NCBI RefSeq assembly: GCF_016861695.1
Contig: NZ_BOLP01000012.1
Span: 1-64,000 of the forward strand
DNA from: Levilactobacillus andaensis
Lineage (GTDB): Bacteria > Bacillota > Bacilli > Lactobacillales > Lactobacillaceae
Direction: 5' to 3'
DNA: 64,000 nt
The notes below the pieces were generated by a model. That model saw only the letters and a program-made list of their open reading frames with translations, ran no database searches and was not told the DNA's origin. Shown here one piece after another: positions 46,254-54,582 of this stretch (positions are counted from its first letter, which is position 1; each line of letters begins with the position of its first letter). The position numbers and the translations under genes were made by a program.

Positions 46254-46868
46254 ATGGAGAAACAGGAGCAACAACATAAAAAGATTAAGGAACTTTATCA
46301 TGAGAATGATGCTCAAGATGAAATCATTAATCGATTAGACCAAGAGAATGATGAGCAAGACTTGAAACTACAGCAACAGGCTCAGCAAGACCGCGCGCAT
46401 GCTCAGAAGATTCAGGCGTTGTATCAGGAAAACGACGACCAAGATGAGGTCCTTAATCGGCTAGATACTGAGAACGACACTCAGGATGAGGTTCTCAATC
46501 GGCTGGATACTGAGAATGATGAGCAGAACTTGAAGTTACAACGGCAGGCTCAAGCAGACCGTGAACACGCTAAAAAGATTCAATCGTTATACAAGGAAAA
46601 TGATGATCAGGACGAGATTATCCATCGACTAGATGAAGAAGTTGCCAAGCAAGCTAAGCTTAATCAAATTCATGATCAGAAGATTAGTGAGCTGAGTCAG
46701 ACTGATCAGAAATTGAGGGTGGCACTTGAAGAACAAGGAAAGTCATTTGCCGATAGTCAGGATAAACAAGTTGCTGACTTACAGGCACACTTAAAACAAC
46801 AGCAGCAGTGGTTTATCGGTGTAACGATAGTTTTAGTTATTGCGATTATTGTGAGCTTCGTTATTTAG
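46254..46868 (+). CDS. Tail-anchored coiled-coil repeat protein, third gene of the cassette
   Basis: A 204-residue protein. Residues 1-180 are a long, highly charged coiled coil built from two-heptad units around ENDxQDExxNRLD and LKLQxQAQxDRxHAK. A single C-terminal membrane helix (WFIGVTIVLVIAIIVSFVI) ends the chain, so the coil projects into the cytosol from the membrane. A 42-bp unit is tandemly duplicated near 46447-46530. It begins 12 bp after the second gene and a strong terminator closes the operon. It may act as a membrane tether or length-sensing rod for the other two products (inference). Family not recognised. Confidence 0.72.
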   Translation: MEKQEQQHKKIKELYHENDAQDEIINRLDQENDEQDLKLQQQAQQDRAHAQKIQALYQENDDQDEVLNRLDTENDTQDEVLNRLDTENDEQNLKLQRQAQADREHAKKIQSLYKENDDQDEIIHRLDEEVAKQAKLNQIHDQKISELSQTDQKLRVALEEQGKSFADSQDKQVADLQAHLKQQQQWFIGVTIVLVIAIIVSFVI

Positions 46869-46987
46869 AGGCGTTGGGTATTTCTACTTAGATACAAACG
46901 AAATTTGAAGCCCAATTGTTCCATTAAAGATGAATGCGGTTTAGGTACAAAATAAATTAATGGCTATGAAATTATTAGGGCTTTAAT

Positions 46988-47034
46988 AAGAGCACTTATG
47001 CGAGCATGTCTGGCATAAGTGCTCTCTTTTTACA
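46988..47034 (+). terminator. Terminator of the three-gene cassette
   Basis: Perfect 13-bp stem AGAGCACTTATGC/GCATAAGTGCTCT followed by CTTTTT. Confidence 0.92.
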
Positions 47035-47119
47035 ATGATATTTGTATAATACAATTTATAAGACGCATTGGTTGTATTTCACGTTCAATTCCGGCATTCT
47101 GTTAGCAGAGGTGAAGGTC

Positions 47120-47296
47120 GTGGAAAGAGAACAGCAGCGTCTGGATACGGGACTGGCAGCAGAGTTGAACGCGGCATTAAAAACGAAGCGAACGCAATTG
47201 GAATTACTGCAACTGCTATATGGTCAGACGCCAAGATCACAGCGTCAATGTTCATCGGTAGCGACTGAGCAAGTGGTTCGGACGGATGCGGAGTGA
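47120..47296 (+). CDS. Small hypothetical protein
   Basis: A 58-residue, charged, helical protein (EREQQRLDTGLAAELNAALK, then TKRTQLELLQLLYG). The GTG at 47120 is chosen because AGAGGTGAAGG precedes it; the frame stays open further upstream without such a site. No family recognised, and it may not be real. The following membrane-protein gene is 76 bp downstream. Confidence 0.35.
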   Translation: MEREQQRLDTGLAAELNAALKTKRTQLELLQLLYGQTPRSQRQCSSVATEQVVRTDAE

Positions 47297-47372
47297 ACTG
47301 ACGATTAAGAATTGTTAGGTTTGGTAAGCTGACCTATAATGGGAGCAATCAATCAGAAGTGGGGCGATTCCT

Positions 47373-47693
47373 ATGGTTCGACTAATTGGGGAAGGCTTGA
47401 TTCTAGCGTACCTATCGTTAATGGGTGTAGTGACGCTGATCAATTGGCAGAGTTATCGTCAGTCAAATATGTTGTTACAGGCAACGGGGGTGGCCAACGT
47501 TTTCAGCATGCTAGTGGCTTGGGTCATTGTGCTGTTTTTTCGGTCAACTTTCATGTGGGTTGGGACATTACTAATGTTAGTGATTGTTGTTGCCGCCATG
47601 CTTCATGGAAAGGCGCTAACGGATTTTCACTGGTCCCATCACATTAGTCGATTAGTAATAACAACTGCTCTGATTATTTTGATGTGGGTTTAA
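47373..47693 (+). CDS. Small membrane protein with about four helices
   Basis: A 106-residue protein with hydrophobic segments GLILAYLSLMGVVTLI, VANVFSMLVAWVIVLFF, MWVGTLLMLVIVVAAML and LVITTALIILMWV. The start follows GGGGCGATT, a moderate ribosome-binding site. Composition is typical of real lactobacillar small membrane proteins. It sits alone between the cassette and the hydrolase gene. Function unknown. Confidence 0.6.
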   Translation: MVRLIGEGLILAYLSLMGVVTLINWQSYRQSNMLLQATGVANVFSMLVAWVIVLFFRSTFMWVGTLLMLVIVVAAMLHGKALTDFHWSHHISRLVITTALIILMWV

Positions 47694-47792
47694 GTGACAA
47701 GCTAGGGATGGTCCCTCCTGAAATGGGGATGCGCTCACTGAAAAATTCATGCTATCTTAGTTTCTCAACAAATTTCATGGTAGAGGTCAGTC

Positions 47793-47810
47793 AGAACCGG
47801 AGCGTGACCA
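47793..47810. repeat. Possible CHIR deletion scar
   Basis: The lead-in CATGGTAGAG, found before CHIR copies 14 and 16, is followed by AGAACCGGAGCGTGACCA. This joins a left boundary (AGCCGGAG) directly to a right boundary of the copy 6 type (AGCCGGAGCGCGACC), with the whole element missing. Deletion between the short direct repeats that border the element would explain it; an unused target site is the alternative. Confidence 0.5.
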
Positions 47811-47974
47811 TTTCAAACTAGTCCAGGCCTAAGTTATTCCCCAGGAAATAGAGATACGACATAATGTGACGCAACCAGTCAAATGACGCGGTAAACTCGA
47901 CGTAAATAGTGGCACTCCCCGCAAAATTTGGGTACAGTTAAGGTAGCAAACAAAAACGAAATGGGGTAGTGCAG

Positions 47975-48910
47975 ATGAAGACTTGGCAAAAGTGGGTCAC
48001 TGGCGCGGTGGTTGCGACCGCAGCTAGTGCGGTTGGCGTTTTAGGCGGTTCAGCGGTTGTCTACCAGGCAATCACGAAGTCCTTCTCACGGGGACGGCGG
48101 AAGTCAAAGCTCCGGGCAATTGCGGAAAATGCACCGGCGGACAACGCGTGGTATTTGCGGCAACATCCAGCTGAGTGGACCCAGACGAGCTTAGATGGTC
48201 TCATCTTACGATCAAGTTTTCTGGCCGCCGACCGGCCAACGACGAAGGTCGTCATTTTGGCGCACGGCTTAGGCCACGCCCGTGAACAAATGATTCCGTG
48301 GGCGCGGACCTTTCACGACTGGGGCTACGATGTCTTAATGCCGGATGCCCGGGCACACGGTGAAAGTGAAGGCTGTACCATTGGTTACGGCTGGCCGGAC
48401 CGTATCGACTATCAGGGCTGGATTCAACAGGTCATCAATAAATGTGGTGAGGACAGTCAGATCGTTCTGCTTGGAATTTCCATGGGGGCCGCTACGGTGA
48501 TGGCAACTGCTGGGGAAGAGCTTCCTAGCAACGTTAAGGCCGTGATTGCTGACTCTGGGTATGCCTCCGTTATGGCCGAGGCCCGGTTCCGTCTGCACCA
48601 CAAATACCACGTGCCGGCAACCCCAACGCTGCCCATCGCCGATCAGTATTCCCGTTTGGCCGGTTACCGACTAGCAGACGGCGATATTGCCGCGCAGTTG
48701 CGGAAGACCCGTTTGCCATTGCTCCTGATCCAAGGCGCCAACGACGAAACGGTGCCAGTCACCAATCTCAACATTCTCTATCAGGCGGCGGCTGGTCCCA
48801 AGCAGAAGTATCGCGATCCAGTTGCCGGTCACATTGAGACGCGCAAGCTAGACCCCGAACGTTACGATCGGATGGTCGCAGACTTCTTGAAGCCTTACAT
48901 GGCGGACTAG
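47975..48910 (+). CDS. Membrane-anchored alpha/beta hydrolase
   Basis: A 311-residue alpha/beta hydrolase. An N-terminal hydrophobic anchor (WVTGAVVATAASAVGVLGGSAVV) is followed by the hydrolase fold: oxyanion region ILAHGLGHAREQM, nucleophile Ser in LLGISMGAAT, acid Asp in GANDETVPV and a C-terminal His in VAGHIET. This is the YqkD-like/DUF1749-type esterase layout common in lactobacilli; the substrate is unknown. The ATG at 47975 follows ATGGGGTAG. It stands alone with a weak terminator downstream. Confidence 0.85.
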   Translation: MKTWQKWVTGAVVATAASAVGVLGGSAVVYQAITKSFSRGRRKSKLRAIAENAPADNAWYLRQHPAEWTQTSLDGLILRSSFLAADRPTTKVVILAHGLGHAREQMIPWARTFHDWGYDVLMPDARAHGESEGCTIGYGWPDRIDYQGWIQQVINKCGEDSQIVLLGISMGAATVMATAGEELPSNVKAVIADSGYASVMAEARFRLHHKYHVPATPTLPIADQYSRLAGYRLADGDIAAQLRKTRLPLLLIQGANDETVPVTNLNILYQAAAGPKQKYRDPVAGHIETRKLDPERYDRMVADFLKPYMAD

Positions 48911-48972
48911 GTTGTTGCCGACAGATTACGAACCTCGAACTTAAACGAATTGAAAGATTTGCCTAAAAGGTA

Positions 48973-49001
48973 AGGGCCCCACACCGGGCTCTCGCTTTTT
49001 T
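48973..49001 (+). terminator. Weak terminator after the hydrolase gene
   Basis: GGGCCC/GGGCTC stem with one G-T pair and a T-rich tail (CTCGCTTTTTT). Confidence 0.5.
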
Positions 49002-49024
49002 CGTCTGGCTGGATTTAGGGCTTG

Positions 49025-49076
49025 TTGACAAGCTTTCAATTTCTGGTAGAATACTAAATGGTAATCATTATCATTT
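49025..49076 (+). promoter_or_regulatory. Promoter and Zur/Fur-type box of the metal importer
   Basis: TTGACA (49025-49030), 16 bp, TAGAAT (49047-49052) preceded by TGG. The 19-bp near-palindrome AATGGTAATCATTATCATT (49057-49075) lies over the start point and matches the Fur-family box pattern. Repression by a metal-loaded Fur-family protein (Zur most likely) is inferred. Confidence 0.8.
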
Positions 49077-49095
49077 ACATAAAAGGTGGAAGAAC

Positions 49096-49992
49096 ATGCG
49101 GAAATGGTCACGAGTTTTAACGCTAATCATGAGTTTAGCGGCAATTTTAATACTGGCTGGATGTCAGACAACGACACCGAAAAAGTCCGGTAAAATTAAT
49201 GTGGTCGCCACGCTAGACTTTTATGGTGAAGCGGCGCGGACCATTTTAGGTCAACAGGGGACGGTGACCACGGTCATCAATAGTCCCAGTATCGACGCCG
49301 AGAGCTACGAGCCAGATGTCAAGACGGCCAAACAGGTGGCCACGGCCGATGTCGTGATTGAAAACGGCTTGGGCTATGACAGTTGGATGGACCGTGTTGT
49401 TCAAGCCAACCAGGACTCTGGTACCAAGACACTCAACATTGGCAAGCTGATGGGCAAGCAGACGGGGGACAATCCCCATCTGTGGTCGGACCCGAACGTC
49501 ATGATCAAAGTCACCCGCCACTTAGTGACCCAATTCAGCAAGATTGACCCCGCCCACGCTAAGGCTTATCGTCAGCGGGGGGCGGCCTATGAAAAGCAAT
49601 TGACAGCCTTGCCACGGTTGGCCAAGCAGCTGGCAAAGAATGGACGTGGCCAACGGGTAGCTGTCAGTGAGCCGGTCTTTGATCTGGCCCTGACGGCGAT
49701 GGGCTACCGCATCAGTGACGGGCACTTTGCCCAGTCCATTGAAGAGGATAGCGACCCAACACCGGCCGATATCACCCAATTACAGTCCCAACTGAAGCAT
49801 CATCGCGTGGCCTTTTTCGTGGAGAACACGCAGAATACCAGCAAAAACGTGACGAATATGGTCCGTTTGGCCAAGAAATACGGCATTCCCGTCGTCAAGG
49901 TGACCGAGACCATGCCGGCCGACCAAGACTATCAGACGTGGATGATGAAGCAGTATGAACAAGTCCAACGGATTCAGCAGAAGGAGAAGTAA
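49096..49992 (+). CDS. Metal ABC transporter substrate-binding lipoprotein (ZnuA/AdcA-like)
   Basis: A 298-residue lipoprotein. The signal peptide ends in the lipobox LAGC with lipidated Cys23. The cluster A-I (ZnuA/PsaA) fold is clear: INVVATLDFYGEAARTIL, VIENGLGYDSWMDRVV, GDNPHLWSDPNVMIKV, and VFFVENTQNTSK-like C-terminal segments. The usual first metal His in the DPHxYEPT-type segment is replaced (SIDAESYEPDV), while PHLW keeps one His, so metal ligation differs from standard ZnuA. It is first of three overlapping or adjacent ABC genes behind a Zur/Fur-like box. Zinc is the likely but unproven substrate. Confidence 0.88.
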   Translation: MRKWSRVLTLIMSLAAILILAGCQTTTPKKSGKINVVATLDFYGEAARTILGQQGTVTTVINSPSIDAESYEPDVKTAKQVATADVVIENGLGYDSWMDRVVQANQDSGTKTLNIGKLMGKQTGDNPHLWSDPNVMIKVTRHLVTQFSKIDPAHAKAYRQRGAAYEKQLTALPRLAKQLAKNGRGQRVAVSEPVFDLALTAMGYRISDGHFAQSIEEDSDPTPADITQLQSQLKHHRVAFFVENTQNTSKNVTNMVRLAKKYGIPVVKVTETMPADQDYQTWMMKQYEQVQRIQQKEK

Positions 49993-49994
49993 CT

Positions 49995-50693
49995 ATGACG
50001 GCAGCACCCATTTTAAAATTGGAACATCTCGGGGTCACCTTCCCGAATCATCCAGTCTTTAGCGACCTCAACCTGACGATTCGGCAGGGCGAATTCTGGA
50101 GTATCGTCGGCAAAAACGGGGTCGGGAAGACAACATTGATGCGGACGGTCCTGCATCAGTTGCGGCCGACCCACGGGCAGGTCGCTTACTTACCCGCCGC
50201 CAATGATGTCAAAATTGGCTACGTGCCGCAATTTCGAAACATCGACGCAGACTATCCATTAACGATGCGTGACTTTGTCGGATTAAATCTGACCGGCTGG
50301 AAATGGCCGTGGCTATCGCGCAAGGAACGGGAAAAGGTCCAGACGATTCTGAAACGGACTGGACTGGAAGCTATTGCCAATCGACCAATCGGACAGGCAT
50401 CCGGTGGGGAAAAGCAAAAGGCCTACCTCGCCCAGGCGTTGGTGGAAGCACCGAACCTGTTGATCCTCGATGAATCGACGGCTAGCCTAGACCCCGTGAC
50501 CAAGACGGAACTCTTGGACCTCGTCATCGAGCTCAACAAGTCGCTACATCTGACCGTTTTGTTTGTGACGCATGACATTCCGATGGCCCGTAAATACAGT
50601 TCGCAATACTTGATGTTGACGCCAAATGGCGCAGAGCAGGGGCCCATCAGCGGTCTCACGCAGGAAAAGGTTTGGGAGGGCGAAAATGTTTAG
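49995..50693 (+). CDS. Metal ABC transporter ATP-binding protein (ZnuC-like)
   Basis: A 232-residue ATPase. Walker A GKNGVGKTT (near 36-44), Q-loop IGYVPQFRN, signature ASGGEKQKAYLAQAL and Walker B LLILDESTASLD with H-loop VTHD are complete. Similarity is to the ZnuC/MntB branch, which powers import through ABC-3 permeases. It begins 2 bp after the binding protein gene and overlaps the permease gene by 8 bases, so the three products are co-translated. Confidence 0.92.
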   Translation: MTAAPILKLEHLGVTFPNHPVFSDLNLTIRQGEFWSIVGKNGVGKTTLMRTVLHQLRPTHGQVAYLPAANDVKIGYVPQFRNIDADYPLTMRDFVGLNLTGWKWPWLSRKEREKVQTILKRTGLEAIANRPIGQASGGEKQKAYLAQALVEAPNLLILDESTASLDPVTKTELLDLVIELNKSLHLTVLFVTHDIPMARKYSSQYLMLTPNGAEQGPISGLTQEKVWEGENV

Positions 50694-51483
50694 TTATGAA
50701 TTTATGCGCAACGCCTTCGCGGCCGGGACCATCATTGCCATCATCTGTGGCATCATGGGCGTCTTTGTGATTGCCAGAAACATGTCCTTCTTGACGCATA
50801 CACTGTCTGAAATTGGGTTCTCCGGTGCGGCCTTTGGGGTCTTTGCTGGGTGGGCACCGTTGAACGGAATGCTCCTGTTCACGGTCGTTAGTTCGGTCAT
50901 CGTGGGCCAGTTGAGTGCCCGCAGTGAACGTCGGGAAGCGGCCACCAGCGCCATTTCCGCCCTCTTTATTGGGATGGGAATTCTGTTCCTATCGTTGGCC
51001 AACAAGAATGCGAGCTACGCCACCAGCATTCTGTTCGGGAGCGTCATCGGTATCAGTGCCGGCGACGTTCAGCAGATGTTGTGGCTGTCCTTGCTGGTGT
51101 TACTGGTCGTGTTCGTGATCTATCGGTTTTTGAAATTCGACTCGTTCGACCACACCGGGGCGCGGGTCAAGGGGCTATGGACGAACACGTTGTCTGTAAC
51201 CTTCCTGGTCTTGCTGGCGCTGAGTGTGAGTGTTGCCGCGCAAATCGTGGGATCGCTATTGATCTTTATCCTCTTAACATTGCCCGCAGCAACGGCGAAA
51301 TACTTTGCCCATACGGTCGGTGGCATGATGGTCTTGGCTATCGCACTGGCTTTGATCGGGGTTTGGAGCGGGTTGACGCTGAGCTACGTGACGAACTATC
51401 CGGTCTCCTTCTTCATCGCGGCCATTGAAGCCATCTTCTACTTCATCGCCCTCGGCTGGCAGAAACTCCAAACGGCTGAATAG
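50686..51483 (+). CDS. Metal ABC transporter permease (ZnuB-like, ABC-3 family)
   Basis: A 265-residue permease with about eight membrane helices. It opens with the ABC-3 pattern EFMRNAFAAGTIIAIICGIMGVFVIARNMSFL, followed by THTLSEIGFSGAAFGVF, AISALFIGMGILFLS and the late LLIFILLTLPAATAKYF. The ATG at 50686 is chosen because GGGAGGG precedes it. CHIR copy 20 starts about 30 bp after the stop; the operon terminator is beyond it at 51799-51840. Confidence 0.92.
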   Translation: MFSYEFMRNAFAAGTIIAIICGIMGVFVIARNMSFLTHTLSEIGFSGAAFGVFAGWAPLNGMLLFTVVSSVIVGQLSARSERREAATSAISALFIGMGILFLSLANKNASYATSILFGSVIGISAGDVQQMLWLSLLVLLVVFVIYRFLKFDSFDHTGARVKGLWTNTLSVTFLVLLALSVSVAAQIVGSLLIFILLTLPAATAKYFAHTVGGMMVLAIALALIGVWSGLTLSYVTNYPVSFFIAAIEAIFYFIALGWQKLQTAE

Positions 51484-51514
51484 TTTTGGCGATAGGCAAC
51501 GTGGATGAGACTTT

Positions 51515-51676
51515 CGCCTTGCCGGCCGGCAGATATGGGCTGGAACGGGGCGAACGCAACTTGAAGCCTCGTAAGTGCCGAGTCTTCAAGGTTGGTTTTC
51601 TGCGAAGCCGGCCAAGGACGCCGACTAAGCAGAGCGACGCGCCTGAGCCCATATCTGCCGGCCTCTCGGCTTACAT
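51515..51676 (+). repeat. CHIR copy 20, sub-family C
   Basis: Plus-sense unpaired copy in the probable 3' untranslated region of the metal importer. Closing stem of 17 bp GCCGGCAGATATGGGCT/AGCCCATATCTGCCGGC. The third hairpin is TCTGC/GCAGA where copies 13 and 15 have TCTAC/GTAGA, a clean compensatory change. Confidence 0.93.
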
Positions 51677-51798
51677 AGTAAGTCTATGGCAGCTGTGATA
51701 TTTGCTGGCAGGGTTGCTAAACGTTTAGCATTGTTTAGTTGCTGCTCAGGGCTTGCCAGGCGTAATCACGTAGTCCAACCAACTTAAAAATAATCTAA

Positions 51799-51840
51799 TA
51801 AATCCCGACTCGAAGTCCAACTTGTGAGCTGGGATTTTTC
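51799..51840 (+). terminator. Terminator of the metal importer operon
   Basis: AAATCCCGACTC pairs with GAGCTGGGATTT (one bulge), followed by TTTTC. It lies 120 bp beyond CHIR copy 20. Confidence 0.7.
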
Positions 51841-52201
51841 TATGCATCGAAATCCTTCGTTCACGACCGTTCGGGATTCGCGTTTACACGGTTTGGATGG
51901 AAAATTGAAAGCAGTGTCGGGACAATCAGCGAATGTTGGTTTTCGATGGTCATTACTTGAAGTGACGTGACAGACCGGAGTAAAGTTGGATTGAACCATG
52001 AAGGATGGGGTCGCTGGTGTGAGGTGGAACCGCCACAGTCGGCCAAGTTGGCAAGCGTTTCTAGCCGCTGGCGGGGTGCCAAGTCCCTCACATTCCCAAA
52101 ATTGTAATAAACCTTGGTGATAGCCGGTGTGAACCGGTTTTATCCGCTTCCAGAAAATCAAGTTCCGTAAGATTTTCCATTTCTCACGAAAATATCACGA
52201 A
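51841..52201. other. Non-coding stretch upstream of purR
   Basis: No supported gene. A minus-strand open frame of about 125 codons lacks a ribosome-binding site and has an arbitrary composition. Nothing else recognised until the PurBox. Confidence 0.5.
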
Positions 52202-52224
52202 AAACCCGAACATTTATGCTAAAA
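52202..52224 (+). promoter_or_regulatory. PurBox and purR promoter
   Basis: AAACCCGAACATTT (52202-52215) fits the PurBox consensus AWWWCCGAACWWT with one deviation. It is followed by an extended -10 TGCTAAAAT (TAAAAT at 52219-52224). Binding there would let PurR repress its own gene. A second PurBox in the usual inverted arrangement was not found. Confidence 0.65.
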
Positions 52225-52268
52225 TTGGCTTTACAATTAACTCTAAAGAAATAGTTGAGGTGAAGAAG

Positions 52269-53099
52269 TTGAAAGTCAGAAGAAGTGACCGGTTAGTGGA
52301 CATGACCCGGTATTTATTGGAACGGCCGCATCAATTGGTGTCATTGACCTTTTTTGCAGCTAGATATGAATCGGCCAAGTCTTCGATCAGTGAAGATTTG
52401 ACCATCTTGAAGCGGACCTTCCAAGCTCGGGGGACCGGTCTTCTGGAGACGGTTCCTGGTGCTGCTGGCGGTGCACGCTTCATTCCGTACATTTTACGTG
52501 AAGAAGCCGAACAATTCGTCAGTGAAATGATTTCAGAATTATCTGAAGCCGACCGTTACCTCCCAGGGGGCTACGTGTACATGTCAGATATTCTTGGCCG
52601 ACCAGCTGCTTTGCGGCAAATCGGGCGGATTCTGGCCACCCAGTATCTGAACCAAAACGTCGACGTGGTCGTGACCGTGGCAACCAAGGGAATTCCGTTG
52701 GCCCAAAGCGTGGCAAACTACCTAAACGTTCCGTTTGTCATCGTGCGGCATGATTCACAGATCACCGAAGGCTCGACCGTGAGTGTGAACTACGTTTCCG
52801 GCTCAACCAAGCGTATTGAACGCATGGCCCTGTCGAAACGTAGTGTAAAGCCAAATTCACGGGTCCTGATCGTTGATGATTACATGAAGGGCGGCGGGAC
52901 CGTTGGTGGTCTGCGCTCATTAGTCGACGAGTTTGATTCACAATTGGCTGGTGTGGCCGTGTTCGCTGAAGGCGATTTTGCTGGTCAACGGACCGTTAGC
53001 AAGTACACGTCGCTACTGAAGATTCAGACGGCGGACGAACAGATTCGTGTGACACCGGGGAACTACCTCACGCAGATCTTTGGTGACGAAACTAAATAA
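52269..53099 (+). CDS. purR: Purine operon repressor PurR
   Basis: A 276-residue repressor. A winged helix N-terminal part ([44 protein letters not shown]) is joined to a phosphoribosyltransferase-like domain with the PRPP loop [17 protein letters not shown]. In Bacillus PRPP binding releases DNA. Length is normal. TTG at 52269 is chosen because GAGGTG lies 6 nt upstream; GTG at 52260 is the in-frame alternative. glmU follows 20 bp on, as in Bacillus, though the genes usually between purR and glmU (yabJ, spoVG) are missing. Confidence 0.94.
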   Translation: MKVRRSDRLVDMTRYLLERPHQLVSLTFFAARYESAKSSISEDLTILKRTFQARGTGLLETVPGAAGGARFIPYILREEAEQFVSEMISELSEADRYLPGGYVYMSDILGRPAALRQIGRILATQYLNQNVDVVVTVATKGIPLAQSVANYLNVPFVIVRHDSQITEGSTVSVNYVSGSTKRIERMALSKRSVKPNSRVLIVDDYMKGGGTVGGLRSLVDEFDSQLAGVAVFAEGDFAGQRTVSKYTSLLKIQTADEQIRVTPGNYLTQIFGDETK

Positions 53100-53119
53100 A
53101 GCTAGGAGTATATTTGGAA

Positions 53120-54499
53120 ATGACGACTAGAAATACCATTATCCTCGCAGCCGGCAAGGGCACCCGGATGAAGTCAAAATTGTACAAAGTGTTGCATCAG
53201 GTTTGTGGCAAGGCCATGGTTGACCACGTGTTGACCCAGGTTGAGCAAACCAATATGGATAAAATCGTGACGGTCGTAGGCTACGGTGCCGACGACGTGA
53301 AGACCACGCTCGGTGACCGGACGCAATACGCCCTGCAAGCCAAGCAACTGGGGACGGGCCATGCCGTTTTACAGACGGAACCCATCTTAAAGGACGAACA
53401 GGGAACGACTTTAATCGTTAGCGGGGACACACCATTGTTCCGCGCCGAAACGTTTGAAAACCTCTTTGCCTATCACGAAGCCAAGCACGCCGCAGCAACG
53501 ATCTTAACCTCGATTGCCCCGGACCCAACCGGCTACGGTCGCATCGTCCGCAACAACATCGGGATCGTTGAAAAGATCGTTGAACAAAAGGACGCGAGCT
53601 CCGAAGAACAAGAAATTCATGAAATCAATACCGGGGTTTACGTTTTCGACAACCAGAAGTTGTTCAAGGCCCTTCACGAAACGTCCAATGACAACGCGCA
53701 AGGTGAATACTATCTGACCGACGTGATTGAAATCTTGAAGCACCAAGGGGACATCGTGGCGGCTTACCAAATGGCCAATTTCGACGAATCCATGGGGGTC
53801 AATGACCGGGTAGCCTTATCCGCTGCCACGAAGATCATGCGTGAGCGGATCAACCGGCAGCACATGCAAGACGGGGTCACGCTGATCGACCCTGAGACGA
53901 CGTACATCGACGCCGGCGTCAAGATCGGTGCTGACACCATCATCGAACCTGGCGTTCTGCTAAAGGGCGACACGGTCATCGGTGACGACTGCTACATCGG
54001 CGCGCACTCCGAATTACGGAACGCCAAGCTGGCCGACCACGTGACCGTCACGTCTTCTCTGTTGGAAGACTCCGATATGGCCGCTGGTAGCAACATTGGG
54101 CCTAACAGCCATTTGCGTCCGGAATCACACATTGGGCCTAAAGTGCACCTCGGTAACTTTGTCGAAGTGAAGAAGGCTACGATTGGTGAGGGCACAAAGG
54201 TTGGCCACCTGACCTACGTTGGTAATGCCAAGCTAGGCAAGAACATCAACGTTGGTTGTGGGGTCGTCTTCGTCAACTACGACGGCAAGAACAAGCATGA
54301 GACGGTCGTGGGCGACGATGCCTTTATCGGTTCGAACTCAAACTTAGTCGCACCATTGGATGTGGCTGACCACAGTTTTATCGCGGCAGGGTCGACGATT
54401 ACCGACGCTGTTAATAAATATGACATGGCAATTGCCCGGCAACGGCAAACCAACAAGCCTAATTACTATCAGAAACTACCATATCGTGGTGAAGATTAA
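53120..54499 (+). CDS. glmU: Bifunctional GlmU (GlcN-1-P acetyltransferase / GlcNAc-1-P uridyltransferase)
   Basis: A 459-residue enzyme that makes UDP-GlcNAc for peptidoglycan and teichoic acid synthesis. The N-terminal uridyltransferase domain has the nucleotide loop [19 protein letters not shown] and [11 protein letters not shown]. The C-terminal half is a left-handed beta helix of hexapeptide repeats ([29 protein letters not shown]) ending with the acetyl-CoA site near GAGSTITD-like [10 protein letters not shown]. The ATG at 53120 gives the usual family N-terminus; an in-frame TTG at 53114 has better spacing from AGGAG. Confidence 0.96.
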   Translation: MTTRNTIILAAGKGTRMKSKLYKVLHQVCGKAMVDHVLTQVEQTNMDKIVTVVGYGADDVKTTLGDRTQYALQAKQLGTGHAVLQTEPILKDEQGTTLIVSGDTPLFRAETFENLFAYHEAKHAAATILTSIAPDPTGYGRIVRNNIGIVEKIVEQKDASSEEQEIHEINTGVYVFDNQKLFKALHETSNDNAQGEYYLTDVIEILKHQGDIVAAYQMANFDESMGVNDRVALSAATKIMRERINRQHMQDGVTLIDPETTYIDAGVKIGADTIIEPGVLLKGDTVIGDDCYIGAHSELRNAKLADHVTVTSSLLEDSDMAAGSNIGPNSHLRPESHIGPKVHLGNFVEVKKATIGEGTKVGHLTYVGNAKLGKNINVGCGVVFVNYDGKNKHETVVGDDAFIGSNSNLVAPLDVADHSFIAAGSTITDAVNKYDMAIARQRQTNKPNYYQKLPYRGED

Positions 54500-54509
54500 G
54501 CTGAAGGTC

Positions 54510-54538
54510 TTGTGTTTCCGGACCCGATAGCATAAAAT
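54510..54538 (+). promoter_or_regulatory. prs promoter
   Basis: TTGTGT (54510-54515), 17 bp, TAAAAT (54533-54538) in the glmU-prs gap. prs can therefore be transcribed on its own as well as from purR. Confidence 0.65.
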
Positions 54539-54582
54539 TATTGTAGTAAATTCAGGCAGACTAGTTGCTATTGGAGGAAATT

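Noticed and set aside
44221-46868. Calling the three-gene cassette a prophage fragment
   Set aside because: No integrase, capsid, tail, lysis or repressor gene, and no attachment-site repeat at its edges.
51784-52161. Minus-strand open frame of 125 codons before purR
   Set aside because: No ribosome-binding site, no recognisable pattern, and it spans the metal-operon terminator.
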